Under the pieces are notes generated by a model. The model saw only the letters and a program-made list of their open reading frames with translations. It ran no database searches and was not told the origin of the DNA. Below, piece after piece: positions 17,087 through 24,490 of a DNA stretch of 34,085 nt (position 1 is the stretch's first letter; every line of letters starts with the position of its first letter). The translations under genes were made by a program, and so were the position numbers. The DNA comes from JAUZQZ01 sp964492105 (GTDB taxonomy: Bacteria > Pseudomonadota > Zetaproteobacteria > Mariprofundales > Mariprofundaceae), in assembly GCA_964492105.1 (NCBI GenBank), contig CAZBJB010000010.1, positions 1 through 34,085 of the forward strand, given 5' to 3'.

Positions 17087-17898
17087 GTTCTGATCGTCTG
17101 GCCAATTGCTTTGAGACCTGCCGTCATGAAAATCGTGCCGCTCTCATCGGGTATCTGACAGCGGGGGATCCGGAACCCCGGGTATCCGAACAGCTACTGA
17201 TCACACTTGCCAGGCATGTGGATATCGTGGAAATTGGCATGCCATTTTCGGATCCTATGGCGGATGGCCCGGTGATCCAGGTGGCAAGCGAACGGGCACT
17301 GGCTGCCGGGACGACGATGGATGATGTGTTTCGGCTGGCCTCGCGGGTGCGCAAGGAAACCCCTGCTGTTGGCATCATCCTGATGGGTTATGGCAATGTG
17401 GTTTACGCCATGGGCTATGACGCATTTGCATGTCAGGCGGCATGGACCGGCGTGGACGGAGTGTTACTGGTTGATATTCCGCCGGAGGAATCTGCCGAAC
17501 TGGATGCGGCGTTGAATGAACATCAGTTGCACTGTATCCGGATGGTGGCGCCAACATCCTCGGCGGTGCGCCGTAAACTGGTGATTAGATCCACGGGTGG
17601 TTTTATTTACTATGTGGCCTTAACCGGCATTACGGGTGCGGAGATAGGGGCGATGGAGGAAATCAACAGGCAGATCTCACAATTACGTGTGCAATCCGAT
17701 TTACCCATCTGCGTCGGATTTGGCATTAAAACACCGGAACAGGCGAGAAACGTGGCCACATTTGCCGACGGCGTGGTTGTTGGCAGCCGTTTCGTGATGC
17801 AAATCACGGAAAACATGTCTGATTTCGGTGCTATGATTCACGCCATGGAAGACACGGCACACGCCATGCGTGCGGCAATGCCAAGGCGCTGTAAATGA
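17083..17898 (+). CDS. trpA: Tryptophan synthase alpha chain
   Basis: Cleaves indole-3-glycerol phosphate and channels indole to TrpB; 271 residues. Catalytic Glu is in IVEIGMPFSDPMADGPVI near residue 50 and catalytic Asp in GVDGVLLVDIPPEE; phosphate-binding GFGIKTPEQ and GVVVGSRFV follow. The ATG at 17083-17085 overlaps the trpB stop (ATGA), better than a frame opening at 17065 inside trpB. A long hairpin begins at its last codons and reaches the ribosome binding site of the next gene. Confidence 0.96.
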   Translation: MSSDRLANCFETCRHENRAALIGYLTAGDPEPRVSEQLLITLARHVDIVEIGMPFSDPMADGPVIQVASERALAAGTTMDDVFRLASRVRKETPAVGIILMGYGNVVYAMGYDAFACQAAWTGVDGVLLVDIPPEESAELDAALNEHQLHCIRMVAPTSSAVRRKLVIRSTGGFIYYVALTGITGAEIGAMEEINRQISQLRVQSDLPICVGFGIKTPEQARNVATFADGVVVGSRFVMQITENMSDFGAMIHAMEDTAHAMRAAMPRRCK

Positions 17899-17917
17899 CT
17901 TATGTATTTACAGTGCC
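17885..17917 (+). promoter_or_regulatory. Strong hairpin spanning the trpA stop and the intergenic gap
   Basis: GGCGCTGTAAAT (17885-17896) can pair with ATTTACAGTGCC (17906-17917), eleven Watson-Crick pairs and one G-T, with a 9-base loop. No T-run follows; instead a ribosome binding site AAGGAG comes at once (17919-17924), so this is not a simple rho-independent terminator. It could slow exonucleases, attenuate, or limit translation of the next gene. Confidence 0.6.
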
Positions 17918-17932
17918 TAAGGAGAATGCACG

Positions 17933-18718
17933 TTGAGAATCAAGGTTCTTGGCTGTTATGGCGGGCAGTTGCTGGGCTTTCATCTGACCTCGTTCCTGGT
18001 CAATGGTTCAATTTTGCTGGATGCCGGTTCGCCTACGGCTGGCCTGGATCTCGAAGATCAGTTCAGCATTCGTCATGTCTTTCTATCGCATACACATCTG
18101 GATCATATCAAGGACATTGCATTTCTGGCTGATAATCGCTTACTCAAACGTTTGGGCGGTGCCAGGGAAAACCGTCAGATTGTGATTCACAGCCTGAAAG
18201 AAAACCTGGGTATACTGCATGAACATTTCCTGAACAATAAGCTGTGGCCTGATTTTACAAAAATACCCTGTACCGACGATCCCATTCTGGCATTTGAAGA
18301 GATCAGACCTGAAGAGCCCGTCAAGGCAGACGGCATGGCAATTACAGCCATTCCCGTCAACCACCCCGTTCCATGCACCGGTTTTCTCCTGGATGGGGAT
18401 GGCCAGCAATTCATTTACACGGCGGATACCGGCTATACGGATCGGATATGGGAAGTCGCTAATGCGCAGCCCAACCTCAAAGGGATCATTATGGATTGCT
18501 CGTTTCCCAATACTTATGAGCATCTGGCGGGTCTCAGTGGCCATTTGACGCCGAATGGTATGTCCAGGGAACTGGCCAAGTTCAATAAGCTCGGAAACGT
18601 TCCCGTGTACCTGTATCACATGAAGCCGGAGACACTTGATGTGTTAATGGCGGAGGTAGAATCATTATATTTGCCGCACTTGCGCATGCTGACGCAGGTG
18701 GATGAACTGCTGTTTTAG
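17933..18718 (+). CDS. Metallo-beta-lactamase-fold protein, class II cyclic-nucleotide phosphodiesterase-like
   Basis: 261 residues with a metal-binding HTHLDHIKD motif near residue 53, DADG-type sites replaced by YTADTGYTDRIW near 160, and a conserved-looking NHPVPCTGFLL segment near 142. The HTHLDH plus the late NHxVP motif recalls PDEase_II (class II cAMP phosphodiesterase) proteins; substrate is unproven. Starts at TTG 17933-17935, nine bases after AAGGAG. The position between trpA and accD is not usual in the trpFBA-accD-folC block I know, so it may be an insertion into the operon. No signal peptide is seen; probably cytoplasmic. Confidence 0.75.
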   Translation: MRIKVLGCYGGQLLGFHLTSFLVNGSILLDAGSPTAGLDLEDQFSIRHVFLSHTHLDHIKDIAFLADNRLLKRLGGARENRQIVIHSLKENLGILHEHFLNNKLWPDFTKIPCTDDPILAFEEIRPEEPVKADGMAITAIPVNHPVPCTGFLLDGDGQQFIYTADTGYTDRIWEVANAQPNLKGIIMDCSFPNTYEHLAGLSGHLTPNGMSRELAKFNKLGNVPVYLYHMKPETLDVLMAEVESLYLPHLRMLTQVDELLF

Positions 18719-18719
18719 C

Positions 18720-19592
18720 ATGAACTGGATTACACGACTCATTGAACGGCCCTCGGCTATCCTGGGGGGGGCAAGACAGGACATGCCGGAAGGCTTATGG
18801 ATCAAGTGTCCGGATTGTTGTGAAGCAATTTACAATAAAGAGATGCAACGCAGCCTGATGGTATGCCCCAAGTGTGGGCATCACCATCGGATCTCCGCCA
18901 CACGGAGATCTGAATTCCTCTTTGATGTCAACACATTTGAACAGCTTGACAGAAATCTTCGTTCCCAGGATCCGCTGGATTTTCGTGATAAGAAGAAATA
19001 CAGGGATCGTGTTAAGGAAGCTTCAAAAAAGGCGGGAGATGAAGATTCAGTGCGTAATTATCTCGGTGACATTGGAGGTCAGACCGTTTCCGTAGCCATT
19101 TTTGAGTTCGGTTTCATGGGCGGAAGCATGGGGGCCGTAGCGGGCGAAAAGATCGTACTGGCCATGGATCGGGCGCTGGAGCGCCGTTGCCCCTTCATGC
19201 TGGTTGCAGCCTCCGGCGGCGCGCGTATGCAGGAAGGGGTGCTATCCCTGATGCAGATGGCAAAAACATCCGCTACCGCCAGGCGTCTGAAGGATGCGAG
19301 TATTCCCTTTGTCTGTTTGCTGACACACCCAACCATGGGGGGCGTTTCCGCTTCTATCGCATGGCTGGGTGATATTATTCTGGCTGAGCCCGGAGCACTC
19401 ATCGGTTTTGCCGGGCCACGGGTGATTAAGGAAACCGTGAACCAGGAACTTCCCGATGGTTTTCAGCGTTCCGAGTTTCTTTTGCAGCACGGGCTGATTG
19501 ATGCCATCGTGGATCGGCGTGAACTGCGCGATTCCCTGAAACATTTATTCGGCCAGCTCTTGCAACGGCCTTACCGGCAAGCGGTGGAATAG
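18720..19592 (+). CDS. accD: Acetyl-CoA carboxylase carboxyltransferase subunit beta
   Basis: Beta subunit of the carboxyltransferase that makes malonyl-CoA; 290 residues. The N-terminal four-cysteine zinc finger is clear (CPDC and, 18 residues on, CPKCGHHHR), and the crotonase-fold segments MGGSMGAVAGEKI, ASGGARMQEG and THPTMGGVSAS follow. The ATG at 18720 lies one base after the upstream TAG stop (18716-18718); no clear Shine-Dalgarno, so coupling with the upstream gene is likely. The partner subunit gene accA is not in the window. It precedes folC, as in many gammaproteobacteria. Confidence 0.97.
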   Translation: MNWITRLIERPSAILGGARQDMPEGLWIKCPDCCEAIYNKEMQRSLMVCPKCGHHHRISATRRSEFLFDVNTFEQLDRNLRSQDPLDFRDKKKYRDRVKEASKKAGDEDSVRNYLGDIGGQTVSVAIFEFGFMGGSMGAVAGEKIVLAMDRALERRCPFMLVAASGGARMQEGVLSLMQMAKTSATARRLKDASIPFVCLLTHPTMGGVSASIAWLGDIILAEPGALIGFAGPRVIKETVNQELPDGFQRSEFLLQHGLIDAIVDRRELRDSLKHLFGQLLQRPYRQAVE

Positions 19593-19659
19593 TTTCAGAA
19601 AAGTTTTGCGTTCCTCTGCACCCCTTGTAGCGAAAGGATCTTCATCTCAATGGTGGTCA

Positions 19660-20838
19660 ATGACGAAGAAACAAAAAACATCCATTGAATCCTTGCTTTC
19701 GGGGCTAGGTTCGCCCGCTGCGGATCGGGATTATCGGCCGGGACATCAGCGTGTCCACGCCCTGCTGGCGGACATGAATCTCAACCGGCCCCGTTTGCGC
19801 ATCCGTATTGCCGGCACCAATGGCAAAGGTTCCACTGCCTTTATGCTGGCAGATGCGCTGCAAACGGCGGGACTGACCGTTGGCCTCTACACCTCGCCTC
19901 ATATCCATACCTTCAATGAACGTATCCGAATCAACAGCAGGCAGGTCACCGATGCGGAGATCATCCCCATCCTGGAAGATACGATAGCTACAGCCGTGAA
20001 TATCGGTGCATCTTATTTTGAATTGGCGACAGCTTTAGCGTTATCCCTTTTTTCCAGGGCGCGGGTTGACGTGGAACTTCTGGAAGCAGGTGTGGGCGCA
20101 CGCATGGATGCCACGACAGCTGTTCCCGCGGATATGGCGCTGATTACACCTGTTGGTCTCGACCATCAGGCATGGCTGGGAGAGACACTGGCGGCTATTG
20201 CCAATGAAAAAGCATATGCCATGCAGGGGTGTCGCTGGGTGATCAGTACGCCACAAACGCATGATGTGGCTGAAATCTTACAAAGGTACAGGCCTGATAT
20301 TGAATTTGTTTCGAATGAGGAAGACCTCCCTTCATTACAAATGGTGGGGGATCATCAGCGTTGCAATGCCTCGCTCGCGTATGCCGCCGTCCGGCATCTG
20401 TGGACGGAGAATAGATTGGAATCGGACTTGCGGACGATGATGAGCGCGATTGCGGATACCGCAGTTCCGGGCCGGTTACAGCATATTCAATGGAATCATG
20501 GGGATATCTGGTTGGATGCGGCACATAATATGCACGCTGTGCAGGCGCTCTTGTCCGTACTTCCCAAGCTGGCGGATCCTTTCGATACCATCCTGATATT
20601 CACGCGATCGGATCGGGACCTGACGAAAGCCTTGCCGCTATTACGGCCTTTTACACGCAGGCTGGTGGCGCAACATCATCAATACGAATGTTGCGATGCA
20701 CATTATAATGGTTTGCCGGATGCGCTGGACGCGGAGGTAGCCGGAAAAAAAAGAGGTTCTTTCCTGGTGCTGGGTTCATTCACCAGCGTAGCCGCCGCCG
20801 ATGTATGGTGTATGTCCCGCATGAATCATGCGGAATAG
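19660..20838 (+). CDS. folC: Folylpolyglutamate synthase / dihydrofolate synthase
   Basis: Adds glutamates to folates and makes dihydrofolate from dihydropteroate; Mur-ligase fold, about 392 residues. The P-loop IAGTNGKGST near residue 54 and the Mg-binding TSPHIHTFNERIRI segment are clear, and WLDAAHNMHAVQAL is the C-terminal-domain motif (family: DGAHNP). I use the ATG at 19660-19662 (MTKKQKTSIESLL); the frame opens to 19606 but the extra 18 residues are not family-like. It supplies polyglutamylated folate used by FolD and GcvT elsewhere in the window. dedD, cvpA and purF, the usual neighbours after folC, are missing. Confidence 0.94.
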   Translation: MTKKQKTSIESLLSGLGSPAADRDYRPGHQRVHALLADMNLNRPRLRIRIAGTNGKGSTAFMLADALQTAGLTVGLYTSPHIHTFNERIRINSRQVTDAEIIPILEDTIATAVNIGASYFELATALALSLFSRARVDVELLEAGVGARMDATTAVPADMALITPVGLDHQAWLGETLAAIANEKAYAMQGCRWVISTPQTHDVAEILQRYRPDIEFVSNEEDLPSLQMVGDHQRCNASLAYAAVRHLWTENRLESDLRTMMSAIADTAVPGRLQHIQWNHGDIWLDAAHNMHAVQALLSVLPKLADPFDTILIFTRSDRDLTKALPLLRPFTRRLVAQHHQYECCDAHYNGLPDALDAEVAGKKRGSFLVLGSFTSVAAADVWCMSRMNHAE

Positions 20839-20950
20839 AGAATGGCAGGGTTAGTGCAGCATCTCTTCTGCAAAAGTAGAAATCATCTTTGGCAGAGATG
20901 GAGCCACCGGGCAGACTTTGTTTTTTCAGAAACTAAAGGAAGGAGTCCCG

Positions 20951-21118
20951 ATGACCCCAAGAGTGAACAATAACGCTGCCAGTGAGGCGGTGGAAGTATT
21001 AACCCAGGATCCGACATTGACATGCGGCGCATGCCGCAACCCTTTGATTCGCCTGGCAAACCAAATACTTACACCCTGCATCCAATGTCAATGCCGGATC
21101 ATGGGATCAATGTCCTGA
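20951..21118 (+). CDS. Small Cys-rich protein, putative zinc ribbon (repeat C family)
   Basis: 55 residues from an ATG preceded by a strong AAGGAAGGAG Shine-Dalgarno. The N-terminal half is TPRVNNNAASEAVEVL; the rest carries CGAC, then 14 residues, then CIQC with a further Cys two residues later, i.e. a C-x2-C-x14-C-x2-C pattern typical of zinc ribbons. I do not recognise a named family. The segment DPTLTCGACRNPLI recurs at 33954-33995 with mostly synonymous changes, and more diverged at 13037-13075, evidence for selection on protein. Lies alone between folC and the end of ptsI (opposite strand). Function unknown; a real gene seems more likely than not. Confidence 0.55.
   Translation: MTPRVNNNAASEAVEVLTQDPTLTCGACRNPLIRLANQILTPCIQCQCRIMGSMS
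20999..21060. repeat. Repeat C copy 2
   Basis: About 60 bp starting TTAACCCAGGATCCGACATT, with a hairpin TGCGGC-GCAT-GCCGCA at 21021-21036, then AACCCTTTGATT and CCTGGCA. Copies: 13033-13080 (diverged) and 33949-34003 (close). All three lie between genes of different blocks and all have the same strand orientation in the window. In this copy the repeat is inside the small ORF above. Confidence 0.85.
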
Positions 21119-21163
21119 TGGTCAGGTATTCATGTACGGGTGAGATTAATCGAGTTCAGTGGA

Positions 21164-22828
21164 TCATGTTTCCGGATGATAACGCAGGTGGCTCAGATGT
21201 TCGCGTACCGGAAGGATATGATTAATACTCATGGAAAGGGCATCGAATCCCATGTTCATCAGCCGTTCCGTCCATTGGCTATCAGCAGCCATTTCCCCGC
21301 ACATGGTAATCGGAATCCCTGCTTTTTTCGCGGCGCGAACCGTGATCCGCAACATGCTTTCTACGGCCGGATGCGATGTATCGTACAAATACGCAACCTC
21401 GTCATCGGCACGGTCCGCAGCCAGCGTATACTGGATCAGGTCATTGGTGCCAACAGAAAAGAAGTCGCTCACACGGGCCAGCTCATCGGCGATCATCACG
21501 GCTGCCGGCACCTCGATCATCGCACCTAACGGGATCATTCCCGTGATGCCCAGCTCTCGGGCACACGCATTCAGAATGTATCGGACCTGTATGATTTCAT
21601 CGGGATGCGTCACCATCGGGATCAGGATTTGCATTGGACCTGCTTCCGACGAACGTAGCAAAGCCATGAGTTGAATCCTCAGCACCTCAGGATTTTGTAA
21701 TAATGTCCTGATCCCTCGCAGCCCGAGTGAAGGGTTCATGCCAGTTGCGGTATGACCCATGATATGTCTAAACAGCATGGGGTTTTCACCTCCGATATCT
21801 ATCAGTCGGAAGACGACGGGTAATCCTTCCATGCCGTGCAATACGCGTGTGTATTGCTGGAATTGATCATCCTCCCCCGGTAAACGATCCATGCCCGCCA
21901 GCAGGAACTCGGTTCGGTACAGGCCTACGCCATCCGCGCCTGCTTCACACGCCAGCGGTACCTCATCATCTACCTCCAGATTGGCCATGAGTTTAAGTAC
22001 ATGACCGTCAACACTTATGGAAGCTTGCCTGGCATAGGCTTGCAGACCTTCATGAACCCTGTCCATGGTTTGTGTCAACCTTTGATATTCGGACAAGGTT
22101 GCCTCGTCAGGGTTGACGATCCACAGGCACTGTTCACCATCCAGAATGACGGGATCGCCGTCCTCAATATGACTGATCGCGCACTCCGCTCCCATCAATG
22201 CAGGTAGCCCGATACCGCGTGCAATAATAATACCATGGGCGTTAATGCCACCCTGCTCGGCAATGAATCCGGCTATGCCTTGCCGCCAGAAATGCATAAT
22301 CTCCAGCGGTGTAAAATCATCACTGACAAGGATAACCTGGCCGCCATTCGCCAGAAGAGAAATCGGTTTTTCCTTCCGGCCCGTAAGATGATGTAGAACG
22401 CGCCTTCCCACTTGCTCAATGTCGATTTTCCTGGCGCGCAGATAACTGTCTTCAATATGTTCAAATACTGTGCATATAGCACCAATTTGCTGGTGGAAGG
22501 CCCATTCGGCGTTAATTTTTTTCTTACGGATGATGTGTATGACTTTACGCGACAGATCAGTATCCAGCAGCATCAGTCGTTGCGCATCAAGAATATGTAG
22601 CGGCTCCTGGCTGTCCAGACTCAGCAGGTGCAGGCGCTCCGCATCAATATCTGCGACGGCATCCATGGTGGCCTGTTTCAGTCGCCTGATTTCCTTCTGA
22701 ACATGGCCGGCATCAATGCTTTTCTCGGGGATGGGATCCTGACCCTGGTTGATCTTTTGCGCAATCCCAATGGTAATTCCCGGACTTGCGGCTACGGCCG
22801 TGCCGTGCCGTGGCGTACGGGGGATCAT
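21164..22828 (-). CDS. ptsI: Phosphoenolpyruvate-protein phosphotransferase (enzyme I)
   Basis: First kinase of the PTS; takes phosphate from PEP and passes it to HPr. 554 residues. The phospho-His site reads GGINAHGIIIARGIGLPALMG; the His is kept but the usual TSH is AH, a small departure. Downstream are SVGTNDLIQYTLAADR and the C-terminal catalytic Cys in ITMCGEMA. The ATG at 22826-22828 overlaps the HPr stop by 4 bp; a frame from 22846 lies inside ptsH. Domain order (N-terminal HPr-binding, His, PEP-binding TIM barrel) is complete. With no EIIB/EIIC in view, it probably feeds a regulatory PTS. Confidence 0.95.
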   Translation of the reverse strand: MIPRTPRHGTAVAASPGITIGIAQKINQGQDPIPEKSIDAGHVQKEIRRLKQATMDAVADIDAERLHLLSLDSQEPLHILDAQRLMLLDTDLSRKVIHIIRKKKINAEWAFHQQIGAICTVFEHIEDSYLRARKIDIEQVGRRVLHHLTGRKEKPISLLANGGQVILVSDDFTPLEIMHFWRQGIAGFIAEQGGINAHGIIIARGIGLPALMGAECAISHIEDGDPVILDGEQCLWIVNPDEATLSEYQRLTQTMDRVHEGLQAYARQASISVDGHVLKLMANLEVDDEVPLACEAGADGVGLYRTEFLLAGMDRLPGEDDQFQQYTRVLHGMEGLPVVFRLIDIGGENPMLFRHIMGHTATGMNPSLGLRGIRTLLQNPEVLRIQLMALLRSSEAGPMQILIPMVTHPDEIIQVRYILNACARELGITGMIPLGAMIEVPAAVMIADELARVSDFFSVGTNDLIQYTLAADRADDEVAYLYDTSHPAVESMLRITVRAAKKAGIPITMCGEMAADSQWTERLMNMGFDALSMSINHILPVREHLSHLRYHPET

Positions 22829-23094
22829 TCGGCCTCTCCGAAACACGTGTTGATCAGTTGGGCCACCGCCGCCAGCGCGGCATCTGCCTGCCTTCCACGG
22901 GTGCGAATCGTAATACGTGATCCCTTGCCCGCGGCCAGCATCATGATGCCCATAATGCTTTTGCCATTGACTTCAACATCATCCTTGGAAATAAATACAT
23001 CGCACGCATAAGCGCTGGCGGTCACGGCCAGACGAGCCGAAGCCCTGGCGTGCAAGCCAAGTTTGTTTTGAATGGTTATTGTTTGTTCAGCCAT
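22825..23094 (-). CDS. ptsH: Phosphocarrier protein HPr
   Basis: 89 residues. His15 in LGLHARAS accepts phosphate from enzyme I; Ser46 in NGKSIMGIMML is the regulatory site of HPr kinase, and both sit exactly at the classic positions. HprK is encoded at 24491-25444, so serine control is likely to operate. It overlaps the EIIA-Man gene upstream by 8 bp and enzyme I downstream by 4 bp, giving a compact three-gene unit. Confidence 0.97.
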   Translation of the reverse strand: MAEQTITIQNKLGLHARASARLAVTASAYACDVFISKDDVEVNGKSIMGIMMLAAGKGSRITIRTRGRQADAALAAVAQLINTCFGEAE

Positions 23095-23506
23095 CCGGGC
23101 GGTTTCGCCCTTCCATCAATTCGGAAGCGAGATGCATATGATAGCGACCGGCGTCTCTGGCCTGCAGGGCCAATAAACGCAGGTTGGTCAGCGTTTGGCG
23201 CAACGTAGCCGCTTTGATCAGCATGGGAAGATTGAATCCGGAAACGACCTCCACGTTTCCCTGCCCGATACTGGACAGGGCAAGGTTACAGGGTGTACCG
23301 CCAAACATATCCGCGAATAGCAGTACGCCATCACCTGCGTTACATTGTTTAATCAAGGTATGTAGACGATCCTGGCCCTGACTGATATCCGCATCCGCAC
23401 CAATGCCCAGGGCTGCCGTCAGCGCCTGCGGTCCCAGCACGTGTTCAACCGCACCCAGCATGGCCTCACCGATGTGCGCATGCGCCACCACCACCATGCC
23501 GATCAT
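23087..23506 (-). CDS. PTS system EIIA component, mannose family
   Basis: 139 residues with the fold signature of mannose-type EIIA: IGMVVVAHAHIGEAMLGAVE, in which the second His (about residue 11) is the likely phospho-acceptor, then GDGVLLFADMFGGTPCNLAL and VSGFNLPMLIKA. In beta- and some gammaproteobacteria such a protein sits with HPr and enzyme I in a PTS lacking sugar transport; here too no EIIB, EIIC or EIID gene is present. Upstream is a 32-bp family B short palindrome and a gene-poor 600-bp stretch, so its link with the rapZ/hprK block appears broken. Confidence 0.93.
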   Translation of the reverse strand: MIGMVVVAHAHIGEAMLGAVEHVLGPQALTAALGIGADADISQGQDRLHTLIKQCNAGDGVLLFADMFGGTPCNLALSSIGQGNVEVVSGFNLPMLIKAATLRQTLTNLRLLALQARDAGRYHMHLASELMEGRNRPDG

Positions 23507-23573
23507 CGTAGCGACAAGGGACGGGAATGGAACAAATGATGGATCGTGTGTATCACTTATCCTGTTCCCGTCC

Positions 23574-23605
23574 TAACCCGGACGATTCATGAATAGTCCG
23601 GGCTA
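23574..23605. repeat. Family B short form: 32-bp imperfect palindrome
   Basis: Two inverted copies of the family B end (TAACCCGGACGATTCA and its partner TGAATAGTCCGGGCTA) joined head to head with no interior. One base pair within the arms mismatches, plus an A/G difference near the tip. Compare the perfect 36-bp version at 29210-29245 and the arms of the long forms at 27878 and 32926. Confidence 0.85.
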
Positions 23606-23606
23606 A

Positions 23607-23952
23607 CTCTCTGGATGAAGCCGCTATCGCGGAACAATAGCAATAGCTCATTGAGGTGGCTCTTGTAGAATCCGAACCCGTTTGATCAAAAACTGATGCT
23701 CGGCAATCAATCATAAAGCATCCTATAATGAGCACAATTATTTGAATTAGAGTAATCCATAACACCTTTCTATTTCCAAAGTAATTCCCTCAAAAAAGAT
23801 ATTTTCATAGAGCATGGACGAAGCCGCTATCGCGGAGAAAGAATACACGCCCATCATCACAGCTCATAAGATTTACAGGGCAATACTGTAGCCTGCCATC
23901 CTCAATCCCTCAACCGGAGGGAAATTCACATGTGGAATGAGAATCCAATACC
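23607..23952. other. AT-rich intergenic segment with a 21-bp direct repeat
   Basis: Two 21-bp direct repeats differing at one base, containing GAAGCCGCTATCGCGGA, lie at 23613-23633 and 23816-23836. The roughly 180 bp between them is visibly AT-richer than the surroundings. A minus-strand ORF from 23765 to 23553 (70 residues, hydrophobic start LWITLIQIIVLIIGCFM with AAAGGTG ahead of its ATG) lies partly inside it and runs through the palindrome at 23574; I cannot say whether it is a gene. No other feature is seen. Confidence 0.5.
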
Positions 23953-24081
23953 ATGCCAACATCAGCCAGGACAATATTCAACCAACGATACCAACAGCAC
24001 CTTCAACATCTGAAGCTGAAAGGTCTTCAATCCAAGACCATTGATACCTACTCTCGAGCCATTCGCCGCATTGATAGCTGA
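23953..24081 (+). pseudogene. Tyrosine recombinase/integrase remnant (N-terminal SAM-like segment)
   Basis: An ATG at 23953-23955 opens 42 codons ending in a TGA at 24079-24081. The translation includes FNQRYQQHLQHLKLKGLQ and SKTIDTYSRAIRRID, the typical first helix pair of phage-type or integron-type integrases (core-binding domain). The catalytic domain is absent; the frame ends where the rapZ remnant begins on the opposite strand. A strong ribosome binding site (GGAGGG) serves a different frame at 23931, which suggests a frameshift near the start. It is a leftover of an integrase gene rather than a working protein. Confidence 0.65.
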
Positions 24082-24110
24082 AGGACATCAGGGTGACGGT
24101 GACGGGCAGT

Positions 24111-24450
24111 TCACTGTTTCTCGCGTGCGCCTTTCTTATGCCAAAAGGCTTCTACCATTGCGGCTGGTTCGTACGGATTCATGGCCGTTGTATCCAGTAC
24201 CAGATCGGCCAGTCCGCGCGCTGGCGTCAGCGCCATCCGCTTAGCCGCAATGGCCTGTGGTAAATCCAGATCCGGCGCGAAAGGATGGCGACGGCGAAGC
24301 GCGGAGTAGCGGCGCAACAGGGTGGCATCATCCGCTTCAAGAAAAACCGGTTGCCAGTTGTCTTTTTGTTCATGCAGGTTGCGTAAATCCCGATGTAATG
24401 CATCGGGGGCTTTCACTGCGCGCATCCACGCACACCGCGCTCGGATCCGA
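24111..24450 (-). pseudogene. rapZ: Degraded rapZ (RNase adapter / YvcJ-type P-loop protein)
   Basis: The readable 104 codons (24111-24425) hold the middle of RapZ: QPVFLEADDATLLRRYSALR then RRHPFAPDLDLPQAI and ADLVLDTTAMN. Upstream, in another frame, is SAVCVDARSE, the RapZ segment that should come just before, so one base was gained in the GAAAGCCCCC run near 24410. Only about 50 bp remain between that segment and the hprK stop, leaving no room for the first 45 or so residues with the Walker A loop. The C-terminal domain (about 120 residues) is also missing, replaced by KKGAREKQ and a stop. The gene normally follows ptsN/hprK, so it decayed in place. Confidence 0.82.
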
Positions 24451-24490
24451 CCTGTCCGTGATGTTGCATCCGGCTTTGTTAATGTTGTTG

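Noticed and set aside
20839..20935. Rho-independent terminator after folC
   Set aside because: An imperfect CATCTCT/AGAGATG pairing with a large loop and a T-run 25 bp later do not combine into a convincing terminator.
23613..23836. CRISPR-like array from the two 21-bp direct repeats
   Set aside because: Only two copies, spaced about 200 bp apart, with no cas genes; this is not CRISPR architecture.
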